64,000 bases of DNA from positions 11,607-75,606 of the forward strand of contig JAEYWD010000086.1 of the NCBI GenBank assembly GCA_023429135.1, written 5' to 3'. Origin of the DNA: Bacteroidota bacterium (lineage in GTDB: Bacteria > Bacteroidota > Bacteroidia > Bacteroidales > JAAUTT01). Under the pieces are notes generated by a model. The model was given only the letters and a program-made list of their open reading frames with translations. It had not been told where the DNA came from and did no database searches. The position numbers and the translations under genes are program-made. Below, in pieces: positions 1 through 10,000 of this stretch. Every line of letters starts with the position of its first letter. Position 1 is the first letter of the stretch.

Positions 1-8
1 CCCTTTAA

Positions 9-38
9 TTTGAATTTGTATTAATATTTTTAATTTTG
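9..38 (+). promoter_or_regulatory. Bacteroidota sigma-A type promoter for the surface operon
   Basis: TTTG at 9-12 and TAATTTTG at 31-38 are separated by 18 nt, close to the known Bacteroidota -33 TTTG / -7 TAnnTTTG arrangement. It lies about 30 nt before the TTG start of the first gene, which supports that start. Confidence 0.6.
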
Positions 39-68
39 TTTTTGACCCGATAAAAACCTAAAGTACCG

Positions 69-3000
69 TTGAAGATACTTAACTTTATATTAATAGTATT
101 CACGATTTTAGTTTCTGAAAAGATTTTTGCCCAAACGTCTTCTGAGATTAAAGATGTGATAAATATTTATACTAAAGTTACATCTTTTGAAAGTGCAAGT
201 ATAGTGAATGTTACGTCTTCTATCGGATTCAAGGCGGGCGACACTGTAATGATTGCTCAGATGAGTGGCGCAATTTATTCTCTGGACGATCCGAACGTTA
301 TTGATAATCCTGCTAATGTTGGTAAATATGAACTCACTGTTATTGGTGCTGTTTCTGCAAATAAGATAACCTTTAACTCACCCTTAAAAAGCTCGTACGA
401 TCAAAGTGAATTTATTCAATTAATCAGAGTGCCTTCCTACAACGATGCAATTGTTGTTGATAAGCTCACATGTAGTCCATGGGATGGTACGAAAGGCGGA
501 GTTTTGGTGCTTGTTGCAAACAGGTCGGTTACTTTGAATTCCGATATCGATGTGTCAGGAAAAGGGTTTAGAGGGAAACCTCCTATTACTTATGCCGTTG
601 GGAAATGTTTTGGTTCCAGTGGAGTCCCTTTTACTACCTATAATATTTTAAATGCAAGCGCTGACAGTACCTCAGGGTTAAAAGGTGATGGTATATCTAC
701 CAATCAGTTTGTGTATACTATGGGGAAAGGGCCCGCGGGTAATGGCGGCGGAGCTGGCACAGGAGCTTTTGCCGGTGGCGGCGGAGGCGGAAACTATGGT
801 TTAGGAGGAAATGGAGCAAAAGAGAAATGTGCCACTGAAAGTCAGTTAAACTGGGGTGGGAATGGCGGCGGCATTGATGCTCAATATTTCAGCAATAGTT
901 TCTTTCATCGTCGCATATACATGGGAGGAGGCGGGGGTAGTGGTATCCAGAAAACCTCTTCATCGGGTTCAGCCGGAGGAAACGGTGGCGGTATTGTTAT
1001 TATTCTTACATCTCACCTGATTACCAATAGCCATTACATTAAGGCTAATGGACAGGATGTTGAACCAGCAGTTACCGATGGATCATCATCAGGCGGTGGT
1101 GGTGGCGGTGGTATGATATTATTGACAGTAGATTCTGTGAAGAATGACATACTGAACGTTAGTGCCCGGGGGGGAAATGGAGGTAGTTCTGCTTCAAGTA
1201 CACCATGCGAAGGCCAAGGCGGTGGCGGAGGCGGTGGATTTATTTGGTTTACGGGGAAAGATAGAACTTTTACAACATTTGATGTTTCCGGAGGTAAGTC
1301 TGGTACCGGATCGGGTTGCGATGTATCATCAACATCGGGGAACAAGGGCGATTCTCTTAACCGGTTGTTACTTCCGTTAACAGGCTTTTTAAATAATACG
1401 ATCACGTCTGTTTCCAAAACCTGTTATAATACAAGGGTAATTGTAAAAGGAAGCCGTCCACAGGGAGGAAACGGAGAGTTTACTTTTTTGTGGGAGTATC
1501 GTAACTATGGTTCAACATCATGGCTTCCTGCACCAGGTAAAAATGACTCGGTTGATTACCGGACACCTTTTCTTACCGATACAACAGAATTCCGGAGAAT
1601 TGTTTCATCCGACGGCATGAATGATGTTAGCCGATTGATTAAGATTGATGTTTTCCCACAAATAGTTAACAATATTGTAGATCCCGATACTATAGTTTGT
1701 TATGGTTCTCTCCAGGTTAAAGTGCGAGGTGCCATTGCCGGTGGAGGAATTGGCAACTTTACATATGAATGGACACGTCGTACACTTACAGGATCGTGGG
1801 AGTTGGCCACAGGAATAAATAGCGGACTTGACTACTCTGCACCAACCGATGTTACAAGATTTTACAGGAGGAAAGCCACATCTGACTATTGCAGCACTTA
1901 CGATTCGGTAAAAGTTGAAGTATTACCTCTGATTTCAAATAATCTGGTTACACCGCGTCAAACGGTATGTACCGGTTCTACTCCTTCCCCATACCTCGGG
2001 AGTGAGCCATCTGGCGGAAGCGGATCATATGCCTATCTTTGGCAGTGGAGTACCGATTCTCTTGTTTGGAGCAACACATCTGTTTCAGCAAAAGACTTTT
2101 CAAATCCTGTCGTTTTACCGCAAACAACTTACTATCGTCGTCTTGTCCTATCGGGATTGAAGGATTGCTGCCGCGATACAAGTAAGAATATCAAGGTTAT
2201 TGTACTTCCTACAATAACAAATAACACAATTGCCGCTCCCCAAACCATTTGTCAGGATACCAAGCCTGAATTATTTACCGGTAGCAATCCTGAAGGAGGC
2301 GACATAAGCACCGGTTACAGGTATAAATGGGAGTCGAGTGAAAACAACATTAAATGGGATTCAATTCAGTATTCACATTTACTAGCAGATTTTCAGGCTG
2401 TTGAGCAGGATACAACGAAATCGTTCCGAAGAATAGTATATTCTGGATTAAACGATTGTTGTAAAAGTATCAGTAATCCCATAAAGATCACTGTTCAACC
2501 TAAAATAAAGAATAATACCATTCTTGGAGATACTGCAATTTGCGACAATGCTACCCCGGCTCTTGTGAAAGGTGCTTTTAGCTCATTTACCGGGGGGGAT
2601 GGAACAACTTATGCTTCCCGGTGGATGCGAAAATCGGTAACAGGAAGTTGGCAGGATATTCCCGGAGCTTTACAATATACTTATCAACCCGGAGCTTTAA
2701 CCGATACTATTTGGTATCAGAGGGTCATTTCATCCGGTACATGTGTCGATTATTCGAATATTGTTAAAATAAATGTATTGAATACAATACAAGGTAACCA
2801 GATTACCGGTAATAATGTGGTTTGTGAAGGATTTCAAGCTGGTCAGTTAAGCAGTGAAAATATAACAGGTGGCGAACCTAATGTTTATCGCTTCACATGG
2901 GAAAAAAGTACCGATCAGGTAAGCTGGAGCGCTGTTCAGGGAGAAGCCGATTCTCAGTTATTACCCGGAGTATTACCTCAGTCAACACATTTCAGGAGAA

Positions 3001-3596
3001 GAATAAAATCGGGTCCGTTTGATTGTTGTGTAAGTCTCAGTAATTCATTCCTGATTTCGGTAGATAAGCTCCCTTCGGTTCCAAAGGCAGAAGAAGATAA
3101 GGATTTGATTTTTCAGGATACCTCTTCTTTATATGCAGAGCATCCTTTAATTGGAACAGGCATTTGGACCAGCAGTTCCGATGCTGTTATTTCAAATGTC
3201 AACAGCAATAAAACTCGCTTGTCGGGTTTGAAGTTCGGGCGTTATGTATTTTATTGGACAATTACCAATGGCGTTTGTCCATCGGTTACCGACAGCGTAG
3301 TTATTAACATAAGTGATCTTCAGAGATATACAGGTTTCTCGCCAAATAATGACGGAGTAAACGATTATTTTGTAGTTGACGGAATCTCTAATGCTCCAAA
3401 CAAGGAACTTACCATAATAAATCGTTGGGGAGTGGAGGTATTTCACTCGCCGGATTATAAGAATGATTGGGATGGGAAGAGCAAAAGTGGCGAAGACTTG
3501 CCGGAGGATACCTATTTTTATATATTGAAAGTTAAAGACATCTATAATGCAGGGAAAAGTCGTGTTTACCAAAATTTCGTGGTTATAAAAAGATAG
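69..3596 (+). CDS. Giant glycine-rich surface protein with gliding-motility-type C-terminal sorting domain (T9SS type B)
   Basis: Probably exported by the type IX secretion system and held on the cell surface as an adhesin-like protein. A signal peptide (residues 1-22, ending IFAQ) exists only if translation starts at the TTG at 69; the next in-frame Met is about 60 residues in. Residues ~220-395 contain several runs of five to seven glycines. Residues ~430-1030 hold six SprB-like/Ig-like repeats of ~90-100 residues, most beginning NN(T/I/L) and reaching a conserved Cys about ten residues later. The last ~95 residues match the CHU_C gliding-motility C-terminal domain, with FSPNNDGVNDYF and the motif WDGKSKSGE. 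The PorP/SprF gene begins at its stop codon, the usual arrangement for type-B cargo. Ligand unknown. Confidence 0.88.
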   Translation: MKILNFILIVFTILVSEKIFAQTSSEIKDVINIYTKVTSFESASIVNVTSSIGFKAGDTVMIAQMSGAIYSLDDPNVIDNPANVGKYELTVIGAVSANKITFNSPLKSSYDQSEFIQLIRVPSYNDAIVVDKLTCSPWDGTKGGVLVLVANRSVTLNSDIDVSGKGFRGKPPITYAVGKCFGSSGVPFTTYNILNASADSTSGLKGDGISTNQFVYTMGKGPAGNGGGAGTGAFAGGGGGGNYGLGGNGAKEKCATESQLNWGGNGGGIDAQYFSNSFFHRRIYMGGGGGSGIQKTSSSGSAGGNGGGIVIILTSHLITNSHYIKANGQDVEPAVTDGSSSGGGGGGGMILLTVDSVKNDILNVSARGGNGGSSASSTPCEGQGGGGGGGFIWFTGKDRTFTTFDVSGGKSGTGSGCDVSSTSGNKGDSLNRLLLPLTGFLNNTITSVSKTCYNTRVIVKGSRPQGGNGEFTFLWEYRNYGSTSWLPAPGKNDSVDYRTPFLTDTTEFRRIVSSDGMNDVSRLIKIDVFPQIVNNIVDPDTIVCYGSLQVKVRGAIAGGGIGNFTYEWTRRTLTGSWELATGINSGLDYSAPTDVTRFYRRKATSDYCSTYDSVKVEVLPLISNNLVTPRQTVCTGSTPSPYLGSEPSGGSGSYAYLWQWSTDSLVWSNTSVSAKDFSNPVVLPQTTYYRRLVLSGLKDCCRDTSKNIKVIVLPTITNNTIAAPQTICQDTKPELFTGSNPEGGDISTGYRYKWESSENNIKWDSIQYSHLLADFQAVEQDTTKSFRRIVYSGLNDCCKSISNPIKITVQPKIKNNTILGDTAICDNATPALVKGAFSSFTGGDGTTYASRWMRKSVTGSWQDIPGALQYTYQPGALTDTIWYQRVISSGTCVDYSNIVKINVLNTIQGNQITGNNVVCEGFQAGQLSSENITGGEPNVYRFTWEKSTDQVSWSAVQGEADSQLLPGVLPQSTHFRRRIKSGPFDCCVSLSNSFLISVDKLPSVPKAEEDKDLIFQDTSSLYAEHPLIGTGIWTSSSDAVISNVNSNKTRLSGLKFGRYVFYWTITNGVCPSVTDSVVINISDLQRYTGFSPNNDGVNDYFVVDGISNAPNKELTIINRWGVEVFHSPDYKNDWDGKSKSGEDLPEDTYFYILKVKDIYNAGKSRVYQNFVVIKR

Positions 3597-3598
3597 TG

Positions 3599-4510
3599 AT
3601 GGGAAAATTTTATTGTATACTGATTTTGGGATTAATGCTTCATTCGGTTGGAATGGCGCAATATTTCCCTATTTATAGTCAGTATATGATGAATGGTCTT
3701 GCAATCAACCCCGCCTATGCCGGGAGCCGTGACGTTTTATCTGCTACTCTGTTTGGGCGTAAGCAATGGTTTGGTATCAATGGTGCCCCATCGAATTACT
3801 CATTGGGAGCGCATATGCCTCTTAAAAATCAAAAATCTGCGATAGGTTTTCAGGCACATAACGAGTCGATTGGAATAGAAAATAATACAGGTATTTTTGG
3901 AACGTATGCTCACCGGTTAAGGTTAGGCAACGGTAAACTTGCTTTGGGCCTGAAGGCCGGAGTTAGCTTTATAAACGAAGAAAGCTCCAAGCTTTCGTTA
4001 AAGTCGCCAACAGGAGATGTTGCATTCGAGAACATAAAAGAAGGAGTGGTGATGCCTAATTTCGGGTTTGGTATTTATTATTCAAACACAAAATTCTTTG
4101 CAGGTCTTTCGCTTCCGGCAATTCTAAATTATAATTCCGGCGGACAGGCAACGAATGAGATAAAATCGGCCAATATTCTGTTTTCAGGCGGTTACTTATG
4201 GAAAGTATCTGAGGTATTTAAGGTTAAACCTTCAACTCTTGTCAAATATAAATTTGGATCCCCAACACAATTCGATCTAAATTTAAACTGGATATTTTTC
4301 AAGAATGATATGCTCTGGGTTGGTCATTCCTACAGGCATAAAGAAGCTATTGTTACCCTGGTTGAAATTCAGATTACCCGACAATTCCGGTTAGGATATT
4401 CATACGATTATTCAATCGGACCACTTAAATACAATAATGGCTCACACGAAATTATGATCCGCTATGAGTGGCGCGACAGGGTAAATACATTAAATCCACT
4501 TTATTTTTAA
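3599..4510 (+). CDS. PorP/SprF family type IX secretion outer-membrane protein
   Basis: Members of this family are outer-membrane beta-barrels that help secrete or attach one particular type-B cargo, as SprF does for SprB. The sequence has a signal peptide ending GMAQ, followed by the family-typical start YFPIYSQYMMNGLAINPAYAGSRD, and alternating aromatic beta-strand patterns to the C terminus. The ATG at 3599 is preferred; a GTG at 3596 in the same frame overlaps the upstream stop and would add one Met. Coupling to the upstream adhesin gene implies that it is the dedicated partner. The 303-residue length is normal for the family. Confidence 0.9.
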   Translation: MGKFYCILILGLMLHSVGMAQYFPIYSQYMMNGLAINPAYAGSRDVLSATLFGRKQWFGINGAPSNYSLGAHMPLKNQKSAIGFQAHNESIGIENNTGIFGTYAHRLRLGNGKLALGLKAGVSFINEESSKLSLKSPTGDVAFENIKEGVVMPNFGFGIYYSNTKFFAGLSLPAILNYNSGGQATNEIKSANILFSGGYLWKVSEVFKVKPSTLVKYKFGSPTQFDLNLNWIFFKNDMLWVGHSYRHKEAIVTLVEIQITRQFRLGYSYDYSIGPLKYNNGSHEIMIRYEWRDRVNTLNPLYF

Positions 4511-4513
4511 TGT

Positions 4514-5932
4514 ATGATGATGAGGGGATTACATAAAATCATTTTAACCGGACTTTTACTTTTTACAGTGGCATTCGGGAATGCTCAAAATCTTTTTGAA
4601 GTAAAATCGTTGCCCTTCAATTCTAAAGAATATAACGAGTTTGGGCCGGTACCCTATAATGATGGATTAGTGCTTGTTACTTATCGTGTGCAGCATCTTT
4701 ATAAAACCGAGGTTGATATTGACGAGAAAGATATAAACGATTTGTATTTTGTTCAAAAGCTCGATACAGGTAAATGGGGAGAGCTTCAGTTTTTCTCAAC
4801 AGAATTGAATACAAAAAACCACGAAGGTAAAGCTACATTTTCAAAAGATGGAAACACAATTTATTTCACGAGGTTTTTTAACCCTGAGGGAAATATAGTT
4901 AAGGCTGTGAAGAGTGGTGGTGAATGGAAAAACCAGGTTGTTATTTCTTTAAACTCGACCGAATACCGTATAAAAGATCCGTCCTTAAGTGTTGATGGTA
5001 AGAAGCTTTTCTTTGCTTCTAATGCTTCCGATGGATTTGGAGGTTACGACATTTATGTTTCAACTTTTGAAAGAGGCGACTGGTCGAAGCCAAAGAATCT
5101 GGGACCTTTGGTAAATACTTCCGGTAATGAAGTGGCGCCTTTTTTTCATTCTTCGGGGAAACTTTATTTTTCATCGAATAAACTTCCCGGACTTGGGCGT
5201 TACGATATATTTTATACCCGGGAAGTGAACGGGAAATGGGTAACTCCTAAAAATCTTCCAGAACCGGTTAACTCAAACCGCGACGATATGTATTATTACT
5301 CTGGTCCAGGAGATTCCACAGGATATTTTTCAACTAACCGAAACCGGTCCTTCGACATTTTTAGCTTCAAGTCCTTATGGCCTGCATTCGGAGAATGCAA
5401 TCCAATCGAGAAAAACTCTTATACTTACAGGTTTACCGAAGACGGCGTAATTGATGAAAACGACTCCACTACTTCAACATGGCTTTATGAATGGGATTTT
5501 GGAGATGGTTCTCCCAAAATAAGGACAACGGAGTCAAAGGCTATCCATACATTCCCCGGCCCAGGACAGTTTGTGGTACAAATAAACGTTATCGATACTT
5601 TAACAGGAGTGGTAATGTTGAATGCAAATTCGTATCCTTTCGAAGCAACTGATGTTGAGCAGGCTATTATAACATGCAGTGATGAAATAGTTGAAAATAC
5701 TTCCGCTAAGTTCGATGCTTCTTCGTCTAATCTTCCGTTGTTTAAGAATATAGATTACTATTACTGGGACTTTGGCGATGGGGAAACTGCTGTTGGTGTT
5801 TCACCCGAACATACTTACTATGCTCCCGGAAAATATACAGTGAAGCTATGTGTTCAGGCTGCTCCCGACGAAGCTGACGTGGTTAACAAGACGTGTGTAT
5901 TTAAAGAAATAAAGGTTATCCCTTCTCAATAA
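4514..5932 (+). CDS. Exported PD40 beta-propeller / PKD-domain protein
   Basis: A secreted or periplasmic protein with a signal peptide (residues ~1-25, ending GNAQ). Residues ~60-290 carry repeated PD40/WD40-like blades, recognisable as DPSLSVDGKKLFFASN and FFHSSGKLYFSSN. Two PKD domains follow, with WDFGDG motifs near residues 327 and 417. The protein resembles the propeller part of PorE-like T9SS proteins but has no OmpA peptidoglycan-binding domain. It starts 3 nt after the PorP/SprF stop, so it is translated from the same message and probably helps assemble or anchor the operon's adhesin. Three consecutive ATG codons make the exact start uncertain by two residues. Confidence 0.75.
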   Translation: MMMRGLHKIILTGLLLFTVAFGNAQNLFEVKSLPFNSKEYNEFGPVPYNDGLVLVTYRVQHLYKTEVDIDEKDINDLYFVQKLDTGKWGELQFFSTELNTKNHEGKATFSKDGNTIYFTRFFNPEGNIVKAVKSGGEWKNQVVISLNSTEYRIKDPSLSVDGKKLFFASNASDGFGGYDIYVSTFERGDWSKPKNLGPLVNTSGNEVAPFFHSSGKLYFSSNKLPGLGRYDIFYTREVNGKWVTPKNLPEPVNSNRDDMYYYSGPGDSTGYFSTNRNRSFDIFSFKSLWPAFGECNPIEKNSYTYRFTEDGVIDENDSTTSTWLYEWDFGDGSPKIRTTESKAIHTFPGPGQFVVQINVIDTLTGVVMLNANSYPFEATDVEQAIITCSDEIVENTSAKFDASSSNLPLFKNIDYYYWDFGDGETAVGVSPEHTYYAPGKYTVKLCVQAAPDEADVVNKTCVFKEIKVIPSQ

Positions 5933-6023
5933 TACAAATTAAATTTTGTTATTGATTCGGGAGGATTGACATTATTTTATAACTTAGATTAGCAATTAAA
6001 TTTTGCATCATATATTGTAGTAT

Positions 6024-7010
6024 ATGAATTTTTTTAAGATGAGGCGATTAATTTTGACTGTTGGACTTAGTGCTGTATTAACAAGCTTTTTGTATTCCCA
6101 ACCCGTACCTGGAGACGATGAAAACATTCCCTTTCTGATGACCTTCGGACCTAAAGCAGAAAAATCATGGGGAGATGATGATTTCTCTCAAACTTTTTTC
6201 TTTTTGATTCCTGAAGCTTATAAGGATCCTGTTTTTATTAAGGTATTTGACGCTGATGTTGGAGGAGCCGTTGATGAACTGAACGGGACATTTGATACCC
6301 AGATGACCTATTCGGTGTATGGAGGCAAGGATGCCTATAACCATCCAGATGCCCGCGAGACTGATCCTATTGGAAATTATAAAAGCGGAAATCTGCTTGC
6401 AACCAAATCGTTTGGAGTAAATCCCAGGTATGATAACAACTGGTATGTTTTCGGACCTTTTAACCCTACCGAAGGGGAGTATGTGAAAGACTTCGGTGGT
6501 TATGTTTTTAAGGTCATTTGTGATGGAGTTGCTGGGAACGATGGTAATATGTACCGATATTTTCTTAGTACTTCCTCAACTGTCAATAAATCCATAGAAG
6601 GAGCTTATGCCTTCGCTTATGAGTATTCGTTCAGGATGCACGACGATCCTAAGGAAATATCACATATTTACCCTTATGTTGATAACCGGACAATTACCAT
6701 TAAGCAAATGAATTTTGACTGGGATAAGGATGGATTTATCAGGGCTGTTTCTGTAGCCCGAAAAGGTCAGATGTGTGCTGTTTCAAATGAAGATGAGTGG
6801 GTTTCGTCCGAGCTGAAAATCTTTGATGAAGAGAAGAATACTTCTTTCGATTTTCAGTTTATTAAAAGAGCTAATCCTCCTGTAAAAAATAATAACGTGG
6901 TTGTAAATGTGCGAAACCAGTACAACGAATTGTTGAGGTTCAACACTGTTCCTATCGGAGGGGTTCCAAAGTATAAATTTGGTAATATAAAAGCAGAAAA
7001 GATAAAATAA
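6024..7010 (+). CDS. Exported protein of unknown function in the T9SS surface operon
   Basis: I do not recognise a family. The N terminus has a signal peptide (residues ~1-25, hydrophobic core then SQP). The mature protein of ~300 residues is rich in aromatic and acidic residues (GDDDFSQTFFFLIPEAY, FGPFNPTEGEYVKDFGGYVFK) in alternating patterns that suggest a beta-sandwich. It contains no cysteine pairs, sorting domain or catalytic motif that I can see. It lies 91 nt after the PD40/PKD gene and 18 nt before the propeller-phosphatase gene, so it probably belongs to the same transcription unit and could be the ligand or accessory of that sensor; this is inference from position only. Confidence 0.55.
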   Translation: MNFFKMRRLILTVGLSAVLTSFLYSQPVPGDDENIPFLMTFGPKAEKSWGDDDFSQTFFFLIPEAYKDPVFIKVFDADVGGAVDELNGTFDTQMTYSVYGGKDAYNHPDARETDPIGNYKSGNLLATKSFGVNPRYDNNWYVFGPFNPTEGEYVKDFGGYVFKVICDGVAGNDGNMYRYFLSTSSTVNKSIEGAYAFAYEYSFRMHDDPKEISHIYPYVDNRTITIKQMNFDWDKDGFIRAVSVARKGQMCAVSNEDEWVSSELKIFDEEKNTSFDFQFIKRANPPVKNNNVVVNVRNQYNELLRFNTVPIGGVPKYKFGNIKAEKIK

Positions 7011-7028
7011 TCAACTTAACAAAATTAT

Positions 7029-10000
7029 ATGAGGTTCATTGGCCTTAAGTTTACACTTTTATTTCTTTCGGTGGCGTTGGGCAGCGGAATTTTGAATGCT
7101 CAGGTTTATAAGTTTCAAAAGTATGGAGTGGCTGAAGGTATCTGTCATCCTTTTGTCTATAATGTTAATCAGGATATTAATGGCTTTTTGTGGGCATCTA
7201 CAGGCGTAGGCCTTTGTCGTTACGATGGCTTTAATTTCAACACCGGCCAGACCGATTCGTTAACTGAAGCTTATGCCGGAGTTAGTTTCCGGGACAAAAA
7301 AGGTAATCTTTGGTTTGGTCATAGCAATGGAAATGTTTCGTTTTATGATGGTAAAAAGTTTAAGGTAATTACATTCAAGGATAATAACGGAAGTAGCATT
7401 AATGGCTTTGCCCAGGATAAGTGGGACAATATTCTTGTATTAACTCAGTCGAAGGGGATTGTCAGAATCAATTCTGAAGGTAAGCACGAATTTCTTACTG
7501 AGCCATTAAAAGGCAGGTTAACTTATGCTATCGCTTTTACCTCGCGCGATGAGCTTTTAGTAGGGACAGATGATGGAATTTTAGTAATGGCTTACAGTAG
7601 AAACCTTTCGGAAGTTAAGGAAATTGGTAAAGTAGAAAATTTACCACTCTCTAAAATTCAGTTTATATACAAGCAGGATTCAAATGATGTTTTTCATGTT
7701 GGCACTGAAGATGCAGGTCTTTATAAGCTTGTAATAAATAAAGGAGTGCCGGGATTTGGTGTTGAAAATCTGGGCAAACTCTTTGGAATTGAATACGAAA
7801 ATGTTCAGTCGGCTTATAAGGATTCGGAAAATAACTTATGGGTTTCTACTTTTGGCAAAGGTTTGTTTAAAGTAGTTATAAAGGCAGACGGCTCCTATAA
7901 AGAAGTTATAAATTACAACTCTTTAAATGGTTTGGGTCAGGATTTTATCAAGAATGTTTTTCAGGACAGGGAAGGTAATATTTGGGTTTCCACATATGGT
8001 AACGGGCTGGCAGCCTTAGTCGACGAATCGTTCACATTTTTCGATTATCAGAACTTTATCGGTAAAAATATTCTTTCGGTAGCCTTTCATCCCGAAGGAT
8101 ATTTCCTGGGAGGTGAAAGATCGTTGTTGAAGATTACAAATGGTTTGAAAAAAGAAGTATCAGTTATAGGAGGATTGCCTGTCGACAATATTACTGCACT
8201 ATGTTACAGCGATAACGGCACTCTGTGGGTTGGTACCCGTAAAAATGGTGTTTATATGTTATTGCCCGGAAGAACAACGGTTTCTCAATTTTTCCGTGCC
8301 GATAATTCGCTTGGAAATTCCGTAAGTTCCTTTGCTCTGTCGGGAAACGATCTTTATGTCGGAACGAAGGATGGTGTTTTTCAGGTTAATTATCTGAACA
8401 AAGAGTTTAAACATCACAGTACTTCCACAGGTTTACCGCACAATAATATACATCAGGTTTACACCGATGCGAAAGGCAATGTTCTCTTAGCTACAAAAAG
8501 TAATTCAGTTATCAGCGTTAATAAAGATATAGAGTATAAGATAGATGGAAATGTTGAAATTGAATTTACCTGTATAACCGAAGATTATGAAGGTAATATT
8601 TGGGCCGGAACAAATGGTGCCGGTGTTTTCAAGTTTACTAAAAATAATTCCAGGTATTTTTCTGTTAAAACAACCGGTTTAAAGTCCGATTATTGTTATG
8701 CAATGACTACTGATAATTCGGGAAATATCTGGGTTGGTCACCGGTTAGGGTTAACCCGTATTAATGTTAAAAGCGAACTCGTTAAGACTTATGGCCCCGA
8801 AACCGGTATCGACGGAGATATAAACCCTACTGCTATTGTCGGAAACAAGTCGGGGAATATGCTTTTTGGAACCACCACAAGTTTGATTCATTACGAATCG
8901 TCGAAAGTAAATGCTAAAAAATTACCTCCTATAGTAAATATAACCAAAGTTGAGATTTCGGATAAGGAATATGACTTTACTGAAAGAATAGTTCTGCCAT
9001 ATTCCATCTATAAAATGAGAATAGACTTTATCGGGTTAAATTACAGTAATCCGGAGCAGGTTACCTATAAGTATAAACTCGACGGTTTTGATATCGACTG
9101 GTCCGACCCTTCGAGCCAACGTTTTGCCATTTATTCCCGCCTTAGCGATGGCGACTATAAATTTATGGTTCAGGCCTGCAATAGCGATGGTCAATGGACC
9201 GAGCAGCCTCTGGTTCTTCAGATCCGGATTAAAAAACCATTCTGGAAAACCTGGTGGTTTATGTCGTTAATGGTTATAGCCCTGGTATCGGGCGTTTATA
9301 CAATCATTGTTGTCCGGGAGCGTAAGCAAAAGGAATTTCAGATTTACCTCGAAAAAATGCTCGACGACAGAACCAAGGAAGTTCGTGAGCAAAAGGAAGA
9401 AATTGAAACCAAAAACAGGGATATTACCGACAGTATAAATTATGCCCAGCGTATTCAGGCTAGTATACTTCCTTCGGTACGAAAGTTACAGCAGCACTTT
9501 ACAGGATCTTTTGTTTACTATGCTCCCCGCGACATCGTTAGTGGCGATTTTTACTGGTTCGATCAGTTACCTGGTACCAGCAAATTTATAATTGTTTGTG
9601 CCGACTCAACAGGCCATGGGGTTCCTGGAGCTTTTATGTCTATGATTGGTACTACTTTAATCAAAGATATTTGTAATAGGCCCGATGTTAAATCGCCCGC
9701 CGATATTTTAAATATTCTCGACAACGAAATTAAGGCCACGCTCAATCAGAACCTCGAAGGCGAAAGGCCTAACGATGGTATGGATATAATAGTTGTGGAA
9801 CTTGATGTTGTTACCAATATGATGCGTTGCTCTTCGGCAATGCGACCATTTATTGTTTATCAGAACGGAGAACAGATTTATTTCAAAGGAAGCCGCAACT
9901 CCATTGGTGGGCAGGTGCGCGAAGAAAAGATTTTTGAAACCGTGGAACTACAGCTTACAAAGGGCGACCTTATATACATGTTCTCCGATGGTTACCCCGA

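Noticed and set aside
1034..1417. Proline-rich open frame on the minus strand within the giant surface protein gene
   Set aside because: It is the complement of the polyglycine codons; the plus strand has signal peptide, repeats and sorting domain.
1168..2598. Runs of seven G in the surface protein gene as possible phase-variation tracts
   Set aside because: A seven-G run also occurs in the essential der gene (near 12915), so such runs are not specific, and the frame is intact throughout.
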